Source: a virus. Taken from it: 46,522 nucleotides of DNA. A program made the translations under genes and the position numbers. Below the pieces are notes generated by a model. That model made no database searches. It was not told where the DNA came from and saw only the letters and a list, made by a program, of their open reading frames with translations. How positions within the stretch are numbered: the stretch's first letter is position 1; each line of letters opens with the position of its first letter. The stretch is from positions 1 to 46,522 of IMG/VR virus record IMGVR_UViG_3300023313_000011; one strand, given 5' to 3'. Positions 7,994-15,642 of the stretch are shown here, piece by piece.

Positions 7994-8229
7994 GCGTGAC
8001 GGACATGTTTAAGGAATTGATACCTTTTGTAGGCGCAGAGGATAGCCCAGAGATCAGGAAGGAGATGGCGAGCATCATAATTCGTTTCACTCCTAGCCTT
8101 ACGCGTGATGATGTAGAGAAGGCCATCGATGGTATCCTTGCCAATATAGCCCCTGAAGAAGTTACTGTCAGCGAGGCTAAGACCTATATAGTACCTGGAT
8201 CCAAGAGGAAAAAGTACCTCTTGAACTAA
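7990..8229 (+). CDS. Hypothetical protein
   Basis: 79 residues from a GTG that overlaps the previous stop (GTGA), with GGAGG four bases upstream. An in-frame GTG at 7978 lies further up but inside the previous gene. The sequence is a mostly helical, acidic/basic mix with no recognised motif. It is the last gene before the structured RNA region. Confidence 0.55.
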   Translation: MSVTDMFKELIPFVGAEDSPEIRKEMASIIIRFTPSLTRDDVEKAIDGILANIAPEEVTVSEAKTYIVPGSKRKKYLLN

Positions 8230-8234
8230 TTTAT

Positions 8235-8316
8235 GCGTGTGGCGTTTGGTGCACTTCTTGTGGCGGAATAATAGTACTACCGTCGCTTGAACCCGGTTCA
8301 ATTCCGGGCCACACGC
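8235..8316 (+). ncRNA. tRNA-like element with acceptor stem and T-arm (copy 1)
   Basis: GCGTGTGG (8235-8242) can pair over eight bases with CCACACGC (8309-8316). Between them lies a perfect T-arm: stem CCCGG (8292-8296), loop TTCAATT, stem CCGGG (8304-8308), directly joined to the 3' acceptor strand as in a tRNA. The middle 49 bases do not fold into convincing D and anticodon arms: only GGCGG (8262-8266)/CCGTC (8280-8284) and short CAC/GTG pairings are visible. The 3' end reads ACC followed by six T, not CCA. It is therefore a tRNA-like or decayed tRNA element, not a normal tRNA. It follows the last gene of the accessory operon and may also end that transcript. Confidence 0.5.
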
Positions 8317-8333
8317 ACCTTTTTTAAGAAAGT
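8287..8333 (+). repeat. 47-base direct repeat, copy 1 (T-arm, acceptor 3' strand, T-run)
   Basis: Identical to 8486-8532. It spans the T-arm hairpin, CCACACGCACC, six T and AAGAAAGT. Perfect identity over 47 bases, while flanks differ completely, points to recent duplication or strong selection. Confidence 0.9.
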
Positions 8334-8345
8334 ATCAAAAAAGAG

Positions 8346-8374
8346 TTGCATTTACAGCTCTATATTGCTATACA
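8346..8374 (+). promoter_or_regulatory. Promoter for the structured RNA
   Basis: TTGCAT (8346-8351), 17 bases, TATACA (8369-8374) with TGc before the hexamer. The predicted start is about 8381, just before the 10-base-pair closing stem of the RNA at 8388. The position suggests a dedicated promoter for a small RNA. Confidence 0.55.
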
Positions 8375-8380
8375 TTATAT

Positions 8381-8525
8381 GCCACTAAGGCAGGTAGCTC
8401 CTGCCGGTGGGGTAACACGAGTGGTAACTACGTAGGGGAACGTATCTGACCTCTACGTAGTTGACTGCTCACTACCTGCCTCTGTTTGAACCCGGTTCAA
8501 TTCCGGGCCACACGCACCTTTTTTA
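8381..8525 (+). ncRNA. Structured small RNA with competing stems and a tRNA-like 3' module
   Basis: Starting just after its own promoter, the sequence has an outer stem AGGCAGGTAG (8388-8397) with CTACCTGCCT (8472-8481). Inside it is a long arm (8419-8438 with 8450-8470, about 20 pairs and one bulged G, loop 8439-8449). A second CCTGCC at 8400-8405 can pair with the same GGCAGG (8389-8394) using a five-base loop, so the outer stem and a local hairpin exclude each other. The 3' end is a T-arm hairpin (8491-8507), CCACACGC and six T (8519-8524). No open frame of note exists. A regulatory RNA or leader switch upstream of the capsid gene is inferred; no known RNA family is recognised. Confidence 0.55.
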
Positions 8526-8532
8526 AGAAAGT
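8486..8532 (+). repeat. 47-base direct repeat, copy 2
   Basis: Identical to 8287-8333. Here the T-arm has no own 5' acceptor strand nearby; the only GCGTGTGG is at 8235-8242, so both copies could compete for it in a read-through transcript. Confidence 0.9.
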
Positions 8533-8534
8533 TC

Positions 8535-8563
8535 TTGACAAGATTCAGGAACTTTGGTATAGT
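8535..8563 (+). promoter_or_regulatory. Strong promoter for the major capsid gene
   Basis: TTGACA (8535-8540), 17 bases, TATAGT (8558-8563) preceded by TGg: the best promoter match in the window. The transcript would start near 8570 and carry a leader of about 105 bases to the capsid ATG, including a GCCC-CAAA-GGGC hairpin shortly before the AAGGA ribosome site. Confidence 0.75.
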
Positions 8564-8675
8564 GCAATTACGCTACATCTAGTAGTTGCACGCGGTTCCC
8601 ATGCGACAAGGGAGATTTGACAAAAACCTCTTCTGTAGCATAACGCCCCAAAGGGCATAAAAAGGAACCAAAAAC

Positions 8676-9779
8676 ATGGCTGATATTAATAAAGCGGCGA
8701 TTGCGAACGCCCTAACTCAACGCTTCTCTGACCGAATCGCTTCCACCATTAACCGTACTGTGCTTCTTGCTCAAATTGTACCCGTTAAGAACGACCGCGG
8801 TCAAGGACAAAATGTCCAGTGGGACGCTAAATTCGGAGCTGCCACAGGCGCACCTATCGCTGATGGCGCTGACGTTACTGTATTCAACAACGATGACAAA
8901 GTACCTGCAGTCCTACAATTCGCTGTACACCACGATGCATTCCGTCTTACTGGTCTTGCCCGTGCTGCCGCTGCAGCCGCTGGTAACCCTAGTGATCTTT
9001 CTGACCTTTTCATGGACGCCTTAGGCGACAGTGTTGAGCGTCAAGCAAAGGGAATCTCTCAACAACTTTATCTAGGCGCTGGTACTACCGGCCCTCAACT
9101 CATTCACGGACTTGCCCCTGTGGCAGGTGTAGCAGCCATCGGAGATTCCGGTGTTTATGCTACCATTGATCGCGCAGTTCGCCCTGCATGGTCTTCAACT
9201 GTGATTGACGCTACTGCATTCAACGCAGCTAACCTTACCGGTCGTTTTGGTCTTACCTTAGCCGGTGAGTCAGCCCCTGAAGGCATCAAGATGATGCGCG
9301 CCGCAAGTCGTGCCATCTATGAAGCCAGCTCAGAGCCTTATGATGTTATCATCACAAGCCCTATCATTCATGAAGCTTACGGGTTAGCCGTACACGCTGA
9401 ACGTCGCTGGACCGACACTGTTCGTACCGCAAGTGGTATGGTCAAGTTGGACGCTGGTTATCAGGTACTTGAGTTTGATGGTAAAATCATCATTCAAGAC
9501 GTTGATTGTCCCGCAGGAGAGATGTTGTTCATCAATACTCGCCACATGCACATCCAGCAGCTCGCTGACCGTGCTGACCGTGTAAACGGAGCTCTTGGTA
9601 TGGCAAGCGTAGCAGGAACTGCAGACGAATTCCTCGGTGGAGGAAAGACCAAGCTTTCTGCACGTATCCAGCCTCTTCAGGTTGCCGGTGATGCCAATCC
9701 GTTCGCTCTCTACAGCTATCTTCAGTTGTGCGTTAAGAGCCCGAACCGCTTCGCACGTATCACGAACCTTATCCCTTAA
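8676..9779 (+). CDS. Major capsid protein (HK97-fold)
   Basis: A 367-residue protein with a strong dedicated promoter, an AAGGA ribosome site and position after the head assembly genes. It has the features of an HK97-fold shell protein: a helical N-terminal arm, a long extended-loop region (roughly 40-90, DADVTVFNNDD-like), a spine helix and a C-terminal strand region (KTKLSARIQPLQVAG). Codon use differs from neighbours: it is rich in GCT/CGT/CTT-type codons and has no ACGCGT, in line with high expression. No N-terminal protease cleavage site can be defined. The assignment rests on position, composition and fold-level resemblance. Confidence 0.85.
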   Translation: MADINKAAIANALTQRFSDRIASTINRTVLLAQIVPVKNDRGQGQNVQWDAKFGAATGAPIADGADVTVFNNDDKVPAVLQFAVHHDAFRLTGLARAAAAAAGNPSDLSDLFMDALGDSVERQAKGISQQLYLGAGTTGPQLIHGLAPVAGVAAIGDSGVYATIDRAVRPAWSSTVIDATAFNAANLTGRFGLTLAGESAPEGIKMMRAASRAIYEASSEPYDVIITSPIIHEAYGLAVHAERRWTDTVRTASGMVKLDAGYQVLEFDGKIIIQDVDCPAGEMLFINTRHMHIQQLADRADRVNGALGMASVAGTADEFLGGGKTKLSARIQPLQVAGDANPFALYSYLQLCVKSPNRFARITNLIP

Positions 9780-9787
9780 CCCCTAGC

Positions 9788-9851
9788 CCTCGCTCTGTTT
9801 TAGAGGTGAGGACAGGGTGAGATGCGGCCACACTCTTACGGGTAGTGGCCG
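9788..9851 (+). terminator. Two hairpins after the capsid gene (partial terminator or processing site)
   Basis: CCTCGCTCT (9788-9796) pairs with AGAGGTGAGG (9802-9811), and CGGCCAC (9825-9831) pairs with GTGGCCG (9845-9851), followed by TTTA. The short T-run makes full termination doubtful. Structures here could stabilise capsid mRNA or reduce read-through into the neck genes. Confidence 0.45.
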
Positions 9852-9868
9852 TTTAACTAAAGGTAAAA

Positions 9869-10132
9869 ATGAATACAAAACGATTTAAAAACACAGGTAA
9901 AACTAACGCCAAATTCAAGATTTGGGGAGATCCCAACATGGCGCCTAAAGAGTACGATGTTGCTCCTGGCGAGGAATGCGATATCCCTCTAGGATACGCG
10001 GGTAATTTCATCAAGCGACGAGCCCCTGAATTGGTGGCCCTTGATAAACTGCCAGCACCTTCCTTCACGGTTAAGGCCAAGGCTCCTGCTAAGGCACCAA
10101 CCAAGGCTCCTGCCAAGGCACCTAAGAAATAA
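9869..10132 (+). CDS. Small head protein with AKAP-type repeats
   Basis: 87 residues directly after the capsid gene. The N-terminal 60 residues look like a small beta-rich domain; the tail is a tandem low-complexity KAPAKAPTKAPAKAPKK. Lysine/proline/alanine tails of this kind occur in small head-associated or DNA-binding proteins. Its stop overlaps the next ATG (TAATG). A decoration or head-completion role is likely from position only. Confidence 0.6.
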   Translation: MNTKRFKNTGKTNAKFKIWGDPNMAPKEYDVAPGEECDIPLGYAGNFIKRRAPELVALDKLPAPSFTVKAKAPAKAPTKAPAKAPKK

Positions 10133-10521
10133 TGACACTCACACTCCAACAACGTGCGGACGTTCGGGTCAGCCTAGGCTGGTCTGCGCAGTTCTCACAG
10201 ACGGATAACGCGTTAGAAAATGCGTTTGATGGGTTGGAGACCCAGCCTGAACATGAGACCCAGATAATCGACCTCTTGGCGGACATCGTGTTGATAAAGA
10301 CTCAACTCGTGGACTCTCGCAAGAGATTGAAGGCTCTAAAGGTAGGCTCTCTAGGTCTCGACGCATTTCGTAGTGAAATGATGGCGTTGAGGGCAGAGGG
10401 CCAACGTGTTGTAGGTGAGATGGCAGTAATTATGGGCGTAGAAGTACGTCACAATATCTTTGGATCCAGTGGCCCTAAACGCCAAAGTTGGTACGGTCCT
10501 GAAGACACAAACTTAATCTAA
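10132..10521 (+). CDS. Head completion protein candidate
   Basis: 129 residues between capsid and neck genes, mainly helical (residues 40-100) with a polar C-terminus. In phages of this layout the gene here usually makes a head-tail connector (gp6-like adaptor). No family motif is recognised, so this is a position-based call. Confidence 0.5.
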   Translation: MTLTLQQRADVRVSLGWSAQFSQTDNALENAFDGLETQPEHETQIIDLLADIVLIKTQLVDSRKRLKALKVGSLGLDAFRSEMMALRAEGQRVVGEMAVIMGVEVRHNIFGSSGPKRQSWYGPEDTNLI

Positions 10522-10539
10522 CAACTAGCATATCGGGGC

Positions 10540-10586
10540 GAGGGTGTCATGGCCCGGCCTGATTCTCCTATGACTTGACACTCTCA
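10540..10586 (+). promoter_or_regulatory. Inverted repeat between neck genes
   Basis: GAGGGTGTCA (10540-10549) and TGACACTCTC (10577-10586) form a nine- to ten-pair stem with a 27-base loop in the only gap of the neck cluster (10522-10599). It may act as an mRNA processing or translation-control hairpin. The gap holds no gene. Confidence 0.4.
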
Positions 10587-10599
10587 ACCCACTAATTTT

Positions 10600-11079
10600 A
10601 TGGCAGGCTCAGCAACACTAAACCCCAATACGTTAATTGACGATTTGATAACTGATGTTATCGATGGTCTTCGTGAGGACTTGCACCCTGCTTTTGGTGT
10701 GAGACCTTTTCGTGTCTACACGGTACGTAGGACTTGGAGTGGAGGAATTATCGGGTCAGGCGACCCTATCGATATTGAGACTGAAATTACTCCTCAGCCT
10801 AATGTTGAGCCTTTCTACGATATGTACCGCACCCAAGAAGAGTGTGGTTATGATGTTGCGGGTTATGTAAAAATGACAGAGGTCTCATTGACCTACACTC
10901 AGTCTGACCTATTGGCCATGGAAGCCCCTGAGGGCACGCAGCACCTCATAAAGATAATGGAGGCACATGGACAGGGCCAGGCGCCTAAGTACTGCGTACA
11001 CGCCAAACCTCCCTATCCTGACCGCGTCAAGGACATGGGTTGGATGATGTTCTTAACAGTCGAGCAGGATGAAGCATGA
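10600..11079 (+). CDS. Neck/head-tail connector protein candidate
   Basis: 159 residues. The middle is beta-rich (RPFRVYTVRRTWSGG, then VAGYVKMTEVSLTYTQSDL), a layout seen in head-closure (stopper) proteins. It overlaps the next gene by four bases (ATGA). A stopper role between portal/adaptor and tail terminator fits the order but is not proven by motif. Confidence 0.5.
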   Translation: MAGSATLNPNTLIDDLITDVIDGLREDLHPAFGVRPFRVYTVRRTWSGGIIGSGDPIDIETEITPQPNVEPFYDMYRTQEECGYDVAGYVKMTEVSLTYTQSDLLAMEAPEGTQHLIKIMEAHGQGQAPKYCVHAKPPYPDRVKDMGWMMFLTVEQDEA

Positions 11080-11552
11080 TTGTAGAAGTAGATAGATTAG
11101 AATCTGTTATACGCAGGCGTGGACACCTGACACGGGATGTTATCATAGCGGGCATTCGCGCTGCTATGATTAGAGGAAATCGTATCTTGGCTAGGCGAAT
11201 GCCTAAGGATCTTCTTCGTCTTAGAGATAGTTGGCAAGTGAAAAACATCAACGCTAACAACATCGTAGGTATCCTTATCAACGCGGCTCCATATGCCGGT
11301 ACTATAGAGGCCGGGGCACGTCCCCATATTGTCAGCAGGGCAGGGCGCAGGCGAATCGTCGAATGGGGCATGAGGAAACTCAAGCTCGATGAGGACGGAG
11401 CTACGCGTATGATGTTCACCATTGTCAAGCGTCTACGAGAAAAGGGGCAACCTGGGCACTTCTTCGTGTTGAAGAAGCTTCCTAGATTGAACGGAGTTCT
11501 CAAGAACGAAGTCGATAAACATATCAAAGCTGCCAGGAACGCCGTTAGATGA
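11076..11552 (+). CDS. HK97 gp10-like tail completion protein
   Basis: 158 residues, basic. It shows the hallmark middle motif of the HK97-gp10 family (APYAGTIEAGARPH), preceded by a helical region with RMPKDLLRLRDSW. Proteins of this family join head and tail. It overlaps both neighbours by four bases. The length is slightly above the family norm because of a basic C-terminal helix (residues 120-158). Confidence 0.7.
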   Translation: MIVEVDRLESVIRRRGHLTRDVIIAGIRAAMIRGNRILARRMPKDLLRLRDSWQVKNINANNIVGILINAAPYAGTIEAGARPHIVSRAGRRRIVEWGMRKLKLDEDGATRMMFTIVKRLREKGQPGHFFVLKKLPRLNGVLKNEVDKHIKAARNAVR

Positions 11553-12934
11553 GTGTAGTTAAACTCAGAGCGCTGGAACTCCTTGGGGACCTCATATCTA
11601 ATGAGATCACTTCCCTTGGAGGCAAGGTATGCGCTGGCGCCGAGCCGCGTGGTACCAAGCTGAAATTCCCTAGCGTGGCCTTGATCTCAAAAGGCTTCAC
11701 GTTCCACCCTTTTGAAGCTGATTCCATCGACAATGTCCGGAATATTGAGAGGACCTTTGGTCCCCGTACCGCGGTCTTCGAGGTAGGGACGTGGGTAGGA
11801 CGTGTCATGATTAGTGTAGGCTCCAAGAGCGCACTTATCCGATACCAGCTAGAACATGAAATAGAACAAATTTTCCTAGGCAACGCTGACCTAACAGCCG
11901 CCGATGCGCAGGATATAGCAGGGAAGGGCTACCTTAGGCCAGGAATCACCCTCATTGACGTCCCAGACTGCGACAATGCTCGCTGCGCCTTCGAGATGGA
12001 AAACGGGTCTTGGTTTAACGAGAAGGTCTTTGCGAATGAGTGGTATTCCCACATGTTCCTAACGGCGCATATCCCCGCCATGGTCAGGGCCACAAACATC
12101 CCCGACCTATCCACCCTAGAGCTGTCCCTGACCGAGGACCTCGATACGGTGGTCACAAGTGTGGCTGAGGCGGACGCTCTACCCGATATCCAGACCATCA
12201 CCATTCTTGATGCTGGAGGAAACTCCACAGTTGTGACACCTTACACCGTCGACACGTTATCCCCGGCACAGGTGGCCATCATCCTAGGAAAACCCGTACC
12301 GACGTACATGTTCCTAGGCTCTGACGTGGTAGGTGCTGAGGAACTCGTAACAGGGGCCTTCCCTATGACTGACTCGGGGGCCATAAAGGAGGTCAACGAC
12401 GTAGCGCTAAACGGGTTAACGACAGAGCTCCCTAACAACAATACGGGCATGGCCACCTCTGACCCTCTAGGGCTAGATGTAGGAGCCGAGGCACTCACCA
12501 TTATGTATATTGGCAGGGTCATCGACTTCCCTACCACGACGAACCTATTCGGTAAAAGACAACCAGCGGCGGGCAACCTAGGCTGGGAAATCTACAACCT
12601 CTCTACGGGTTCTATGTCCTTCGCTACCACAACACCTAGTGGTACCAAGACAAACACCGTAGCTGTGAACCACGGGATACAGAATCAGCAAGTTATCGTG
12701 GCGACCAGGTCCATAACCAACAATATCCAATCTCTCTACACCAGAGAGGGCTCAGCGAGCTCTACACGTTTCGCAGACTCACTGACCAGCACGTCGACCT
12801 TCGCCATCGGAAAGGGGCGCCTGTCTGGAACCCCTCAGAGGTTCGGGGCCATCATGGTATGGGTAGGGGCTGACGCAGAAGACTTTGGGGAGCTTGATAG
12901 GCTCACCATGGCACAGACCTTGGGGTACGAATAA
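11549..12934 (+). CDS. Tail terminator-type protein fused to a LamG-like C-terminal domain
   Basis: 461 residues, far longer than a tail terminator (usually about 130-200). The first half (1-190) has a tail-completion-like layout: a starting helix, then PRTAVFEVGTWVGRVMISVG. The second half, from about 260, looks like a concanavalin/LamG-type jelly roll (LFGKRQPAAGNLGWEIYNLS ... GRLSGTPQRFGAIMVW). LamG-like domains bind carbohydrates on phage surfaces. The inference is a neck protein displaying a sugar-binding domain. Position between the gp10-like gene and the sheath supports the N-terminal call. The joint near 190-260 is inferred by eye. Confidence 0.6.
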   Translation: MSVVKLRALELLGDLISNEITSLGGKVCAGAEPRGTKLKFPSVALISKGFTFHPFEADSIDNVRNIERTFGPRTAVFEVGTWVGRVMISVGSKSALIRYQLEHEIEQIFLGNADLTAADAQDIAGKGYLRPGITLIDVPDCDNARCAFEMENGSWFNEKVFANEWYSHMFLTAHIPAMVRATNIPDLSTLELSLTEDLDTVVTSVAEADALPDIQTITILDAGGNSTVVTPYTVDTLSPAQVAIILGKPVPTYMFLGSDVVGAEELVTGAFPMTDSGAIKEVNDVALNGLTTELPNNNTGMATSDPLGLDVGAEALTIMYIGRVIDFPTTTNLFGKRQPAAGNLGWEIYNLSTGSMSFATTTPSGTKTNTVAVNHGIQNQQVIVATRSITNNIQSLYTREGSASSTRFADSLTSTSTFAIGKGRLSGTPQRFGAIMVWVGADAEDFGELDRLTMAQTLGYE

Positions 12935-13257
12935 TGTCTATAGATCCTGACATCTACACGGCTGCTATGGCCGAGTACCCAAAGAAAGATGTTGACGGGT
13001 GGAGTATGACTTTACATTTGGCACAAAATGTGCTAGAAATAGGTAATGAAAATGGTATCTTCGCCTCAATCCCCCTGACCCCTGCCATTTTAGCAATGAC
13101 GCCAGAAGAACTAGATTCAACCTACCTTGAAGCCGCCATTTTGACGTCAAGAGGTCTTAGAACTTCCTACGGAAACAAGAACAACGAAGACATGAACCCT
13201 ACAGTAAGGGAGATGCGAAAATTTAACCGCGACCGAAACGCTAAGAAAGTGAAATAG
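12934..13257 (+). CDS. Hypothetical protein upstream of sheath
   Basis: 107 residues joined to the previous stop by TAATG and one base before the sheath ATG. Mixed helix/strand, with a basic C-terminus (MRKFNRDRNAKKVK). No family recognised. Confidence 0.5.
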   Translation: MSIDPDIYTAAMAEYPKKDVDGWSMTLHLAQNVLEIGNENGIFASIPLTPAILAMTPEELDSTYLEAAILTSRGLRTSYGNKNNEDMNPTVREMRKFNRDRNAKKVK

Positions 13258-13258
13258 A

Positions 13259-14737
13259 ATGCCAGCACCATTATTTACAACCAATCCATCCGAGTTCGGG
13301 CGCGTCGAAGGCGTCTATGTTTTTGAAAAGAACCCGCCCTCCTTTATTCAGGGATTGTTCCTTAATGCTGTAGGCATTGTTGGCCAGACCTTGCGAGGAC
13401 CTGTTGATACCCCCGTGGAAATCACCAGCGCATCCCGCTTCGAGGAAGTATTTGGCCAGCGAAGCTACTTTGGACAAGGCACTAGTGTCAACAAAGTGCG
13501 TGAATTCATCATGAACAAGCCTTTTGGTAAAATCGTGGTTGTTCGAGCTGCCTCAACTGGCGCCTTGCCCGCCGAGGCTGACTTTTTATCTACCTCGGGT
13601 GCAGCAACACCTATTATAAACGTGTCAGCCAGTTCTCCTGGTCTTTGGGGTGCTGATATCACCTGTGATTTATTGGCTGCTACCGATGGTAATGCTAACC
13701 ACTTCAATCTCAAGGTGAATTATCGCAATGACGCCATACTCTACGAGAACCTGAACGTATCTGCGGGTAATGATAACCTCCTTGAGGTAATTGGTGCCGA
13801 TCTAGGTAACCACATCACAGCAATTAAACTTGCTGATGGTCGCCCAGACAATGTCGCTGCCAAGCTACTTAACGACACGGTAGCTACTGACGGAGCTCTA
13901 CTTGATACGGACTACGTGAATACGGGTCGAGCCATCGATAACATTCAAGGGTACCAAGGTGTAGGCCTTGTGGCTGTTGCCGACCGTGCCAACGCTACCA
14001 TCAACAGCAAGTTGTTTTTGGCAGCTTCAGCTTCCTCTGACCGCTTGTTCCTAATTTGGAATGGTAATCACGCTGAAACCATCGCCAACGTAGCACTCGA
14101 CGCCGCTGATTACCGTCACGATCGTATCATCTACTGCGAGAACTCTGTCAAGACCTTTGACTTTGATATTGGAGCACTCATTGAGACTCCTCCTCACGCA
14201 TGGATGGCCTCAATCTTGTCACAAACTGATGTTGACGAAAACCCTGGGGTTGAATCTTCCAAGGTTATCACAGCAGGTATCTCTGAAATTCACAACCAAA
14301 ACCGTTCACGCGAGGACTATATCACCTTGAAAGAGGCGGGTATCACAAGTCTTGAACGTGACGCAGGTGGTGGATTCCTCTTCGTGTCGGGCATCGTGAA
14401 CGACCTTACTCCTGGTAAGACAGAGATTACGCGTCGACGCTCCGCAGACTTCCTGCAACTGAGCGTGGCAGACCGCCTTCGTTTCTTCCTGAAGAAGAAG
14501 AATACCGCAGCCAACCGTTCACAAATGGGCGCAGAAGTTGTGGCATTCCTAGCCTCATTGAAAGATGATGGCCGAGTGGTAGAGGACTTCCAGGTAGAGC
14601 AAGCCTCTGTCAATACTGAATCTGAACGTGCCAAGGGCCGTGAGCGCATCCTAATGCGTGTCAAGCTAGTGGGACATATCTTAGCGCTGATTCTCGAAAC
14701 CGAGATTGGTGAAACTGTAACCCTACGTGACGCGTAA
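13259..14737 (+). CDS. Contractile tail sheath protein
   Basis: 492 residues with the general sheath layout: an N-terminal region with GLFLNAVGIVGQTLRGPVDTP, a VVVRAAS strand region typical of the first sheath domain, a variable middle, and a C-terminal half (MGAEVVAFLASLKDDGRVVEDF) that forms the contractile core. It is followed by a tube gene, chaperone and tape measure in the order of a Mu-like myovirus. A sheath makes the tail contractile and drives the tube through the envelope. Confidence 0.9.
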   Translation: MPAPLFTTNPSEFGRVEGVYVFEKNPPSFIQGLFLNAVGIVGQTLRGPVDTPVEITSASRFEEVFGQRSYFGQGTSVNKVREFIMNKPFGKIVVVRAASTGALPAEADFLSTSGAATPIINVSASSPGLWGADITCDLLAATDGNANHFNLKVNYRNDAILYENLNVSAGNDNLLEVIGADLGNHITAIKLADGRPDNVAAKLLNDTVATDGALLDTDYVNTGRAIDNIQGYQGVGLVAVADRANATINSKLFLAASASSDRLFLIWNGNHAETIANVALDAADYRHDRIIYCENSVKTFDFDIGALIETPPHAWMASILSQTDVDENPGVESSKVITAGISEIHNQNRSREDYITLKEAGITSLERDAGGGFLFVSGIVNDLTPGKTEITRRRSADFLQLSVADRLRFFLKKKNTAANRSQMGAEVVAFLASLKDDGRVVEDFQVEQASVNTESERAKGRERILMRVKLVGHILALILETEIGETVTLRDA

Positions 14738-14757
14738 GAAAGTAATAGGAGTAAATA

Positions 14758-15204
14758 ATGTCTTTAAGAATTAGAGGCGCAGAGGCGACTTTGCGCATTA
14801 CAGTAGACGGCGAGAGCCAAACCGGGTCTTGGCTCAAGGTCAAGGATTTCAAATCCTCAGCCCGCCAGGATATCGTTGAAACGGACTACCTAGGAGAGTT
14901 GGAGACCGATTTGGACCTCCAACATCACGGTTTCGACCTGAGCTTCTCTGTGGATATCCAAGATCGCAAGGTAATGGATTTCCTAACCAAGGTTGTCGAC
15001 CGCGAGGCGATTCAGCGTGCACACCCAAGCATCACAATCAACGTTATCTACGCGTTTCGTGGCAATAACGGGGAGCCTGTATCAGAGACTTTCTACAACG
15101 TTATTTTGAAAGTCAACGAGACCAGCGCAGGTGGACGTAAAGACTACGTCAACACCAGCTTCGAGGGTAAAGCCAAGAAGCGTCAAGTACTTGTCCTAGG
15201 ATAA
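14758..15204 (+). CDS. Tail tube protein
   Basis: 148 residues directly after the sheath. Beta-rich, with a GSWLKVKDFKSSARQDI start and FDLSFSVDIQDR strand, as in tube proteins that form the hexameric inner tail. AGGAG precedes the ATG. Size and position are right for myovirus tubes. Confidence 0.85.
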   Translation: MSLRIRGAEATLRITVDGESQTGSWLKVKDFKSSARQDIVETDYLGELETDLDLQHHGFDLSFSVDIQDRKVMDFLTKVVDREAIQRAHPSITINVIYAFRGNNGEPVSETFYNVILKVNETSAGGRKDYVNTSFEGKAKKRQVLVLG

Positions 15205-15228
15205 GCACGGGAAACATAGGAGAATCAA

Positions 15229-15642
15229 ATGATATCAAGCAACAAGAAACATTTACTTCATAAGAAATTCACATTGCCAAAGGGCTGTTCAATTCAGACT
15301 TTCGTCATGCGAGAAATCGATGGCGAAGACGAGCGCGAAGCGGGTCGCTGGATTGCTGCACGAGGCAACGTGGAAGACTCAGGAATCACGCTCATTGAGG
15401 AGCAGCTCAAGGTCGCCCTGGTGGCGGTCAATGGCCGTAAGGTCGATGCACCTTTTCAGGGCTTGGAGAAGTTTTCTTCAAAGACACGTCGCTTCATGAT
15501 GGAGGCTTTTGGTCAAATGAACGGCATTGAGGAAGATGAAGTCGAGGATTTTCTGGGAGCGTCGGCCCAAATAGTGGAGGAGAGCCCACCGGAGATCGGC
15601 GCAGTACAGCCAGCTCAACCCCTGGCGTACGTCGTAGAGTAA
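15229..15642 (+). CDS. Tail assembly chaperone, short form (G-type)
   Basis: 137 residues between tube and tape measure, the place of lambda G and Mu gp41-like genes. Tail chaperones coat the tape measure during assembly. The C-terminal part is acidic (EEDEVEDFLGAS). Its frame ends at 15640-15642 but the region to 15851 continues in the -1 frame, giving a long form (listed separately). Confidence 0.8.
   Translation: MISSNKKHLLHKKFTLPKGCSIQTFVMREIDGEDEREAGRWIAARGNVEDSGITLIEEQLKVALVAVNGRKVDAPFQGLEKFSSKTRRFMMEAFGQMNGIEEDEVEDFLGASAQIVEESPPEIGAVQPAQPLAYVVE

Noticed and set aside
8235-8316. A normal tRNA gene (for example tRNA-His)
   Set aside because: Acceptor and T-arm are good, but the middle does not form D and anticodon arms with a U33-anticodon loop, and there is no encoded CCA.
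10575-10603. Promoter TTGACA plus TTATGG before 10600
   Set aside because: The -10 would contain the gene's own ATG, so transcripts would begin inside the coding region.
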